Part shown: positions 43,101-48,912 of the stretch, piece by piece | Position numbering within the stretch: the first letter of the stretch is position 1 | How the letters are laid out: each line of letters begins with the position of its first letter | Origin: Ectocarpus siliculosus | Lineage: Eukaryota > Sar > Phaeophyceae > Ectocarpales > Ectocarpaceae | DNA length: 48,912 nt | Assembly (NCBI GenBank): GCA_000310025.1 | Contig: FN649731.1 | Span: forward strand, 1,619,244 to 1,668,155 | Direction: 5' to 3' | Notes under the pieces: model-generated | Databases searched by the model: none | Told to the model about the DNA's origin: nothing | What the model saw: the letters and a program-made list of their open reading frames with translations, nothing else | Position numbers and translations under genes: made by a program

Positions 43101-43194
43101 GCAGGTTGTGGCCGATGCTACCGCCGCCTCGGATACGGACGCTCGAGCACCAGCAACAGCGCCAAGCGCCGCCGGCAAAGCGAATCAGCAGTAG
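24076..43194 (+). CDS. DDHD-domain lipase (PA-preferring phospholipase A1 / SEC23IP / SGR2 family)
   Basis: Intracellular phospholipase A1 family, acting on phosphatidic acid and related lipids at ER/Golgi membranes in animals and affecting vacuolar/gravitropic traffic in plants (SGR2). Exons: 24076-24510, 34205-34540, about 34986-35081, 35687-36085, 36411-36884, 37245-37391, 37915-38457, 38919-38983, 39248-39796, 40543-40749, 41116-41244, about 41779-42148 and 43006-43194. Phases agree throughout, giving about 1312 residues. Domains: WWE-like N-terminus (about 95-155), LVVVHGIG (about 594), LPVEWH, the lipase motif AHSLG with Ser about 844, and the C-terminal DDHD domain with Asp about 1027, Asp about 1246 and His about 1267. 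The least certain edges are the starts of exons 3 and 12 and the end of exon 5. The ATG at 24076 is preceded by an AG that could be an acceptor, so upstream coding exons are possible. The stop TAG is at 43192. Confidence 0.88.
24822..24876. repeat. Two tandem copies of a 27-bp unit with an internal palindrome
   Basis: The unit containing GGCATGACCTAGAGGTCAAG occurs twice in direct succession. Each unit includes TGACC-TAGA-GGTCA, an inverted repeat with a 4-bp spacer, giving two identical dyads 27 bp apart in the large intron. Confidence 0.8.
25073..25141. repeat. CTG microsatellite with CTA interruptions
   Basis: More than twenty CTG-type units with two CTA interruptions, on the sense strand of the DDHD gene's first intron. 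Confidence 0.95.
26874..27230 (+). other. Upstream open frame in the hAT element
   Basis: ATG at 26874 opens 118 codons (MSQCSGKSSSSDRAQG and onward, Ser/Gln/Ala-rich) that end at 27228-27230, overlapping the start of the BED-finger frame in another phase. It may be the original N-terminus of the transposase, thrown out of frame by an indel, or non-coding sequence. There is no recognisable domain. Confidence 0.35.
28005..28230. repeat. Dispersed repeat family R2, copy 2
   Basis: Matches 12770-12935 through TTTTGATGTTGAC, TTTCGAAAA, CACACAAGACACACGGG and AAGACCAGTTGGGA. It lies inside the hAT element, between the BED finger and the core. Confidence 0.6.
28255..28332. repeat. Direct-repeat unit R3, copy 1
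   Basis: Contains TAGTCTCATGGATTAGCC, GCCTTAGGCTCTTTTGCCCTCCCA and ACGACAGATATC. The same order appears, diverged, at 28910-28995. It abuts the left arm of the inverted repeat. Confidence 0.6.
28331..28768. repeat. Large inverted repeat with an insertion in the left arm
   Basis: The left arm 28331-28580 and the reverse complement of the right arm 28617-28768 share CTCGCCAAACGCTGGAA, CCGATTCCGTCACC, GGCATAAACATCTTGACAGT, AAAGGTTATCG and GAGCCACGTCA. The left arm is interrupted by about 94 bp (28370-28463) that the right arm lacks. The loop is about 36 bp. It lies inside the hAT element and is probably a foldback or MITE-type element. Confidence 0.8.
28370..28463 (-). ncRNA. tRNA-derived insertion (pseudo-tRNA / SINE head)
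   Basis: On the minus strand this piece, absent from the other arm of the inverted repeat, contains a full B box (GGGTTCGATTCCCAG), a plausible anticodon stem-loop (CTTT-TTCTAAC-AAAG) and a 3' end TTTCGGCA like an acceptor strand. The 5' half (GACTGAGTACAATCAAGG) is degenerate and does not pair with the 3' strand, so a working tRNA is unlikely. Confidence 0.55.
28910..28998. repeat. Direct-repeat unit R3, copy 2
   Basis: Contains TAGTCTAATGAATGGATTAGCC, GCCTCAGGCTTTTTAGCCCTCCCA and ACGACAGTGATATCC, paralleling 28255-28332. Confidence 0.6.
29216..29282 (-). ncRNA. Compact tRNA-like hairpin
   Basis: CCTGGA-A-TGCGGGT at the left pairs with ACCCGCA-G-TCCAGG at the right, giving 13 pairs and one mismatch around a loop of about 38 nt. 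The minus-strand loop reads GTGTAGAGCAGTAGCTC, like an A box or D arm, then ACACGACTTAGC and TTCGAT. This looks like a tRNA that has lost about 20 nt, or a tRNA-derived hairpin. No function is claimed. Confidence 0.45.
29555..29650. repeat. Dispersed repeat family R2, copy 3 (inverted)
   Basis: The reverse complement reads GATTTCGAAAACGACCGGACGAGCACCCAG followed by ACACACGAGAGGCAC, matching the core of 28040-28095. Shorter and more diverged than the other two. Confidence 0.5.
34205..36884 (+). CDS. DDHD lipase exons 2-5: N-terminal half
   Basis: Exon 2 carries CRRLEKAFRAQLV and a Gly/Ala-rich linker with an alanine run, ending LEFHNYE. Exon 3 gives VLVEQGRHAVSVQEMLMRPVFW, matching the conserved V-x-x-G-x-x-x-V-(x)n-P-V-(F/Y)-W segment of DDHD proteins. 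Exon 4 continues DEVCRSVWMRDTGARPYP, an Ala/Thr triplet run (GCA then ACA codons) and LEPYPLRAAAILEDAYRFL. Exon 5 gives VADELVQFRSLTDIVSVKRNLGSAFSLFGRRR and a long acidic disordered tail. The low-complexity linkers are a lineage-specific expansion relative to plant and animal homologues (inference). Confidence 0.8.
36290..36400. repeat. CTG-rich array just upstream of an acceptor
   Basis: CTG/GCTG/GTT triplets fill the 3' part of the intron 36086-36410 and end 10 bp before the acceptor AG of DDHD exon 5. The array occupies the position of the polypyrimidine tract. Confidence 0.9.
37245..39796 (+). CDS. DDHD lipase exons 6-9: catalytic core
   Basis: Exon 6 has HLVLVVHGIGDAL, the diagnostic first block. 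Exon 7 has GRVEYLPVEWHTRF, then after a Gly-rich insert ITLPRAPTLRAFTNDTLLD and YFMSPEYHQ. Exon 8 has VTQEINRILELF. Exon 9 has DWSGKVSIVAHSLGAIICFD, the nucleophile elbow, with Ser at about 844. The family norm is GHSLG; here the first Gly is Ala. Exon 9 also holds a Ser/Asn/Asp-rich insert, partly from AGC repeats at about 39488-39510, and ends LSARVENVFCLGSPIGMFL, which matches the family. Confidence 0.9.
37570..37660 (-). ncRNA. tRNA-Ser/Leu-like fragment in a DDHD intron
   Basis: On the minus strand CAGACTGAGTGGTTATATC resembles the A box of type-II tRNAs, and an arm like CTGAGTCCAAGCTCAG follows. No intact B box or acceptor stem was found, so it is scored as a decayed tRNA-derived sequence in the intron 37392-37914. 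Confidence 0.35.
40543..43194 (+). CDS. DDHD lipase exons 10-13: C-terminal DDHD domain
   Basis: Exon 10 (FNIFHPYDPVAFRLEPLL) supplies the first domain Asp. Exon 11 gives ETKRRAEVGIERSLESIGL. Exon 12 contains a polyglutamine run of eight CAG/CAA codons at 41939-41962 and ends RRVDYCLQ, with the second Asp. Exon 13 gives NEYIFALGSHVIYWSSKDVSLF, with the domain His, then a short Ala-rich tail and TAG. Exon 12's 5' edge (41779) is chosen on phase alone; a small extra exon between 41245 and 41778 cannot be excluded. Confidence 0.85.
40750..41115 (+). other. DDHD intron with a GTT/CTG array
   Basis: The intron between exons 10 and 11. At 40957-40993 it carries CTGCTGTTGTTG repeats on the sense strand. 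Donor GTGGTGG, acceptor TTCCAG. Confidence 0.75.
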
Positions 43195-43345
43195 TAGGAG
43201 CGGACAACAAGCGGCGACGGCATCACCGGTAGAGCACTACGGACGGATTCACTCACGAGCGACAAAGTCTAGGAGGAACGGACAACAGCAGCGCCAGCAT
43301 CGCCGGTAGTACTACCGACGGAGGGGACTCTCACGAGCGTGATAT
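43194..43345. repeat. Imperfect tandem duplication just after the DDHD stop
   Basis: 43194-43266 (GGAGCGGACAACAAGCGGCG, CATCACCGGTAG, ACTCACGAGCG) and 43272-43343 (GGAACGGACAACAGCAGCGC, CATCGCCGGTAG, CTCTCACGAGCG) are two diverged copies of a 75-80 bp unit. The first overlaps or abuts the stop codon, so the duplication forms the proximal 3' UTR. Confidence 0.65.
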
Positions 43346-44757
43346 TGTAGTCGATGGTAGAAAAACTGACGTGCTCCCTCAGAGGTGGCGTACAGCGCAC
43401 GAGCAGCGCTTGCAGCACCAGCGGCAGACAGAAAAGCAGCGAGGTAGATCAGGGAAGCCCGTGTGGTTCTATACGAGGTCCTTGTTGGACGGGTCTACTG
43501 ATAAAGTGCGGTGGCTGACACAATAGTTCCAAGAGACAGATTTTCGCTGGCGTTGGTTTTGGTGTAGCCCGCCCACCCGCCCTCTGTCATTTCTCTGTTG
43601 GCTGGAGGGGCAGGTTGCACACCGATCACAACCTACCTGTGAAGGTTGGGGGAGGTTGAGAGGACGGGATCGACCTTGAACTCATTATCTATGCTTCCAG
43701 CCAGCCGTGTTAGTTGGATTGACGACACTATCCAAGATGAGGCATAGAGCGGCACACTTCGGCGCGCAACACTCCCCACCCCAGGTTGTAGTCAGGGCCC
43801 AACCTACCTAAAATGTGACCTCTCGCCACCAGTGTTGGTTGCACCTCTCGCGCTTCCCGGCCTGCTTGTCGTGTGTCTAGTTTCAGCATTCCCCAGACAC
43901 ATGGTTCTGTTTCCTTGCCCGAGAAACATGTAGCCGCCGGCGTCTCAGTTTGTAAAACCCTTCCCCGAGCGCGACGGGTGCATATTGTTCCATCGACTGC
44001 ACCACAAACATCCTGTCGGTAATCGTTCTTCCCCACATATCTCACGCGGGCGTTGCTTCTCACTCCGCCAGTGCGCTAATTCGTCCTCCTCTGGTCCATT
44101 CCGCCAAACGACGCGTGGAATATTTACATCTATCTGCGTTCCTCTGCCGGCAAAGTCCGTGGTCTGTGATTCTCTCTAGGCGGTGTTCACCATTCATGCT
44201 TTTCCCAGATATCAACTGCTACTGCCACCGCTGAGGGCGTGGCCAAAAGCTTTGAGACCCATTAATAAAAGCATTGAAGTCGGACACACGGGATACAAGC
44301 TCCACCACTCAAACCAACTTCAAAAGAACAACCGTTGGCAGCCCACAGCGGGAACGAAACCGTAATCGATGGGGCAGTTCCGACTTCAAACAATAAAAAG
44401 GTGAGTCAGTGCGGAAGCTTGGCCCAGAATGTCGAGATTCAGAAACCACAAAGACCTCCCCCCCCCGAAGCCGAGTTGGCGGCGGGAGATAATTCTCGAC
44501 ACACATTTTCTCCGACGGGTCCCAAAGACTACGTTGCATCCTTTACATACAAAAAGTGGTCAGCAATCGTTGTTCTAGTGACCTGCGGAAGTACAAAATC
44601 GGCCACTCGACAACCAAATAGCCCCTTCCGGCCAAAATCGACAGTCAAAAAATCGAAAAATGGCAACAGAGTTTCGGGATACCGACAACACCACCTTCGC
44701 GGTTTCTCAACGGAAACAGTAGGCGAGAGTCAGCACAGACCAAGAAAAAACAAGCAG
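43346..44757. other. Intergenic region between convergent genes
   Basis: The DDHD gene (plus) and the WW/B-box gene (minus) end towards each other here. The open frames present show no domain or codon character I trust. An AATAAAAG at about 44264 could serve as a poly(A) signal for the plus gene, but it is 1 kb past the stop. Confidence 0.5.
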
Positions 44758-47700
44758 CTAGGAGTCTAGCACCGTCTCTTTCTTGAGCTTGACCTCGAAG
44801 CCCATGTCCTTCTTGTCCTTCCGGGAGAGGAGCAGGCTCTTCTTGTAGCCTTCCTCCTGTGGAATTCATTCAGCGGGAAGGAAAGGAATCGCGTCGCAGT
44901 CTCGACACAAATCTTTCTAGGTTACGTTCAATGACGATAGTGCAAGCGGTACAACACCTTTCACGCGAGTCTTGATGTCGTGCGAATGAAGATCCGATCC
45001 GTCTCTCTCTGTGCCTTCCATTAATCGACAAGGATCTTGACACGGGGTGATGGTATCGAAACACATGAAATGAAGCACGGAGAACATAATATATTCTAAC
45101 TCGCCAGCTCTCGCCAGCATCCTCAACACGACATTTTCGTCAAGTGAATCCGGCAAAAACATGTTTTTGCGCCTTCGACGGAGGGGGTACAACGAAGGGT
45201 GAAGCTAAATACGCACCACTTTATCTTGGTCAGCACGAACGCGTGTATCATCCCGTCTTTCACCTGCAATTTCGTTTCAGATGGACTGAAGTTTCAAAAG
45301 TTTCGCGTTGCGATGTATGGTAGCGCGGTAGTTCACCTGTTCTCGAGTCCTGGGGTCTTCGGCCGCGGCCTTCTTCTTGCTTTTCTTGTCGCTGCCGCCA
45401 AACTTGAGGCCACTTAGAGACAGTCCCCCTCCTGTCCCGTGGTCGGCCTTCATGTCCTATTGCGTAAGTACGTGAGTTTTTTTATAAAAAAGTGAGGAGA
45501 CAACAGGCTCAACTTAATTTGTAAGCGAAAACACAGAGTCGTATCGGTACAGACAGGAAATCGGCGCGACCGCCAAGCCGCAAGCCGCAATGAACCTCGT
45601 TAGTTCGCGCTGTCACTCCCGCACGCCGATCTATGCAAGATTCTCGTTAGCTACGTCGCTCGGTGGTTGTTTTAGAGACGATATTTGTTCACCTGTGCCC
45701 ACGAAAACTAGCCTTTCGATCGTGTTAGCACCGCAGGGGGATTGACTAAGGGCAATGGGTCCTTTGTCAAAATGGCGAACACAATAACAGCTTCCTCATG
45801 CTCCTCCCTCAGAAGACACAAAGTACTCATTTCGTCCCCTTCGTACTCCCTCCCTCCCCGCTTAAGTGGAAGCAAATCCTCTCTCTTTCGCCTTGCCTTT
45901 TGTGCGTTGGCCCACTGGTATGCGATCTTGTCCTTCTCGTACATAAGCTCCTCGAGCTGGAACTGCAGTTTCTCGATCTTTTGCACATACCTTTTTTTGA
46001 GTCGTGTGTGGCGTGGCATCGTTTACACCGAAGAAATATGTTGCACATACGGAGGCTACAACAATGGCAACCACACGCGCACATCGTGCACCCTTGTTGT
46101 TCTCCTTCGGCACACGCCTTCAACCGGGCGGGGGCGCCTCTCTTGTCACTCGTTTTGTCAGCGGTCAAGATCCTTTAGTTTATGCGCTACTTGCATCGCG
46201 TGTGGCTTCCTACGGAAACCACCAGCGCAATATACTGGAAACAACGAACAACTGTCCGAACGAGCATCGGGCCACTGTAGACACAAAACGGTACACGGAC
46301 ACACATGGTCTTCAAAGAAGCGTTGAGGGAACCGGCCAAAAAAAAAAAACAATCCCATCCCTTGGTTGGCCAGTATGGGAGCGACATCACGAGCGAAATC
46401 ACGTAGCAGGCGGTCCAGCAAAGGTGCGCTCGACTACACACTCACTTCTCGCTGGTCTCTTTGTACTTGAGGAAGCGCAGGTGCTCGACGAGCTCCTCGG
46501 GAAGCATGAGATCTTGCGGCTTGTCGAACGTGCTCTCTCCCGTCGACGCGTTGAAGTAGTAGGTCGGCTCGTTGTCCGTTCTACCCTCCACAGTCTTTGT
46601 TTTTCGTCGGAGGGCGGGCGAGGTTTTTCGGAATGGTGAGGGGGGGGTGGGGGCAACGCGTGCTCGCCATCCTTTACACGGCTGAAGGGCGTGCTTTTGT
46701 TGCCTTTACATATCTCCACTGGGCACCGGGTGCGCCGTTCGTTCACATACCAAGGGCGAGCCATCGTGTGGTGGGCGTGTTGGGGGGTTGTGTTGGACAA
46801 TATCGGTATTTCGACAACCGCGGGCCCAAGAAGACGACAACACAAAGCTCGTTGCCATAAACCCTGGTACGTACCACGTATTTATGTATCAGTCGACAGT
46901 TCTACGCAGACACCAGCCCGTGACCAGCCAGAAGAACCAGTACACCCCCGAACACGCGTTACACGTACCTGCCAGCCTTTCTTGGACTTGGCGTACGTCT
47001 CGACTTGGTGGTTCTTGCGGTGTCCACTCCCGTGAATTCTAGCGTTACACTCGCCGCACAGGGCATCCTGGCGGGGAGGAAGGAAGGAAGGAAGGAAGGC
47101 TGAAAAGGGTTGAGGAGTGTGTGTGTGTGTGTGGGGGGGTCCATCGGAGGGCGCAAAAGAAGCAAGCAGTCAACATACTCGCCATATGTTTTTGGAAACA
47201 AGCAATTGGACTCACCAGACACGGGACTGTCGAAAAAAACTTACTGAAACAGTGCGGAGAAGGCCCGGCCACAAGTGATAAGTGATGGAGGCGGCGACTG
47301 GGATACCGGTACTTCGCCGTGAACGTCACGTTTGGTCAAACGGCTAGGCGGAGTGTTTCAGGAGATGATAGGGGTGGTACAGAGTGTGTCTTTTAAACAC
47401 CAGGGGGGCCGTCAACCCCCCCTGGCTTCTCCCCGAGGAGCATCAATCAGTCGCATAAACCTAGATTCTCCGTGCCCCACTCCCAAACCGGGAGACGAGG
47501 GGTACACTCATGAATAGAAGAAGGACGAGAGGAGGGGGGCACACCTTGCATTGAAGGCACACCCACTTGGCCTTTCGGAATCCACAGTCGACGCAGTGTC
47601 TCTCTCCGGGGCTAAGGTCTTCCTTACCTGCAAGGTTTCAGAAAGGACGATAATTATTAGGAATGACGGGTAGAAGAAAGGGGGCCTTGATCGATTGGGT

Positions 47701-48602
47701 TTGGCACGGCGGTTCGCGGGTCAGCGTGTCAAGGTCAGCACATGCAGAGGAGTCGGCTCCTTCCGCGGAACACGGGTGTCTTCGTGACGGCTACGTAATA
47801 ACCCGTCAAACACGTCCGTTCAAATCGCACTTTGGCACGGGCATGTTTTGTGCACAAAAAATCTTGTCGTTTCGGAATGGTACTTGCCGGAGTCGGCGCC
47901 CTTCCACACATGCCCCGCCATGTGCTCTTCCTTGTGCGCCATCGTCCAGCAGCGGCCGCAGTACACCTGCTCCTCGCAATCCATGCAGACCTTCTCGCCT
48001 TCCCTCTGCGCACCGAGCCCGAGCCGAAAGTGAGCGGGTAGGGTTGCATCATCATCTACCAGCCATCAGCACAAACGACATCTACGTACAAATGCTATGT
48101 AACAAATATACTTTCGTGGTACCTCGTGCCACAAGGTATCACAAAATCGACGAAATTGGCAAGCACTTTGGTAATTAACATGCTGAACGGGCGCCTGGCG
48201 ATCGTCTTCCCCCTCTACCAGAACGGGAAGAAACGCCGAAATAAATCTTGCCCCAACACTGCTTGCGGAAGGGTCGTCTCCCAGCGTCTGGAGTAGCATG
48301 ATTATTCCACCTCACTCTACGATCGGTACACCATCATCAAGCACCACCGAAGAAGCGCACACATGTTCGTTTTCCGCGACAAATCACCGCCCCGCGCGGT
48401 CGGGCGGTATCTGGGGGTCTCGCCTTGTCAACCTATTGAGCAAGCTAAAGATAACCAACACCTCCTTCGTTCTTTTTCACCTTGTAGCACTGCTCGCACG
48501 GAGGGAACCAGTGGGTCTTGCCCGTCTCGAGGTCGAGGTAGTACGCCAGGCCCTTGTCGTTGGTCTGCTTCTTCCACCTCTCCGAGGGAAGTATGACCCA
48601 CC
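44758..48602 (-). CDS. WW-domain / B-box-like zinc-finger protein (5' end outside the window)
   Basis: A partial gene, probably a cytoplasmic or nuclear scaffold. Exons from 5' to 3': 48602-48481 (WW-like: WVILPSERW, YYLDLETGKTHW, then CEQCYK), 48005-47888 (VCMDCEEQVYCGRCW...H, B-box-like), 47627-47545 (HCVDCGFRKAKWVCLQC), 47067-46969 (LCGECNARIHGSGHRKNH...KGW), 46585-46446 (GRTDNEPTYYFNASTGESTF, completing a second WW domain), 45990-45897 (coiled coil IEKLQFQLEELMYEKDK), 45456-45337 (basic, Lys-rich), 45263-45220 (uncertain) and 44856-44758 (KKDMGFEVKLKKETVLDS, then TAG). Most junctions agree in phase. The donors after 47888 and 45897 appear to be GC rather than GT. The join between 45220 and 44856 does not keep the preferred frame, so a small exon may be missing there. 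It resembles proteins annotated as B-box and WW domain proteins in brown algae (from memory). Confidence 0.7.
46969..48005 (-). CDS. Cys/His-rich zinc-binding block of the WW/B-box protein
   Basis: Three successive exons each carry paired Cys motifs: C-x2-C and C-x2-C with following His residues (47888-48005), C-x2-C and C-x2-C (47545-47627), and C-x2-C with H-x4-H-x3-H (46969-47067). Together they read as two B-box-type zinc-binding units split by introns. The linker exon joins them in frame (phases 0, 1, 0). Zinc binding is inferred from spacing only. Confidence 0.65.
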
Positions 48603-48617
48603 CTTCCGGTCTCTCCA

Positions 48618-48912
48618 ATGATGACTCTCTGGTTATACCGGGGGGCGGAGAACCAAAACGGGGGGGGGGGGGGGGGAAACCCGGACCCCTGGTTTGCAGG
48701 GCTTGGCGGTTAAACCAAAAAATTTACTAACCGTCCCCCGAAAAGAAGGAAACCATGACCCTCTGGGTATAACGGGGGGGGGAAAACCAAAACGGGGGGG
48801 GGGGGGGGGGGGACCGGGGATCTTTTTTTTTCTGGCCTAACCGGTAAAACCAATTAATTTACAACCCCCCCCCAAAAAAAAAGGAAAAAAGGGGGGGGGG
48901 GGGAACCCAAAT
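48618..48912. repeat. Degraded tandem repeat or low-quality contig end
   Basis: A unit of about 130 bp starting ATGACTCTCTGGTTATACCGGGG (48618) recurs from 48756 as ATGACCCTCTGGGTATAACGGGG. Both contain AAAACGGGGGG, TTAAACCAA or TAAAACCAA, and AATTTAC. The second copy and the tail are dominated by G, C, A and T homopolymers, as expected from a decaying read end or an assembly edge. Confidence 0.6.

Noticed and set aside
1-48912. CRISPR array, bacterial operon or phage module
   Set aside because: No regularly spaced repeats with unique spacers and no prokaryotic gene organisation; spliced exons run throughout.

Overview
The window looks like nuclear DNA of a stramenopile, most likely a brown alga close to Ectocarpus. 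The reasons are short coding exons (about 45-550 bp) separated by long introns, GT-AG splice sites with a few apparent GC-AG ones, abundant CAG/CTG and AAC/GTT arrays, long G/C homopolymers, and the gene families seen. The taxonomic call is inference. All exon models were built by hand from splice consensus, reading phase and family motifs; nothing was aligned or searched.

Layout. (1) 736-18072, minus strand: a TAP-like ABCB half transporter in at least 21 exons. Every junction between 18072 and 736 is phase-compatible, giving about 1055 residues. It has an N-terminal hydrophobic region, a Cys-rich zinc-finger exon, one ABC membrane domain and a complete ATPase domain. (2) 18073-21072: a spacer of about 3 kb without a supported gene. 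(3) 21073-23512, plus: five phase-consistent exons of an unrecognised helical protein, possibly 5' exons of the next gene. (4) 24076-43194, plus: a DDHD-domain lipase (phosphatidic-acid-preferring phospholipase A1 / SEC23IP / plant SGR2 family) in about 13 exons. Its first intron is 9.7 kb long and carries a decayed hAT transposon (coding remnants 27223-32857) with CGGGTA-rich ends, plus several other repeats. (5) 43195-44757: a convergent intergenic region. (6) 44758-48602, minus: the 3' part of a gene for a WW-domain / B-box-like zinc-finger protein that starts beyond the right edge. The last 270 bases look like degraded or poorly sequenced repeat.

The genes do not form a pathway. The transporter would move peptides or other solutes across an internal membrane, the DDHD lipase would act on phospholipids at ER/Golgi membranes, and the WW/B-box protein is probably a scaffold. 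The richest signal is repeat biology: a retroposon flanked by a 16-bp target-site duplication, tRNA-derived fragments (one inserted into one arm of a large inverted repeat), a second dispersed repeat family with three copies, the hAT element, and a consistent strand bias of intronic triplet arrays.
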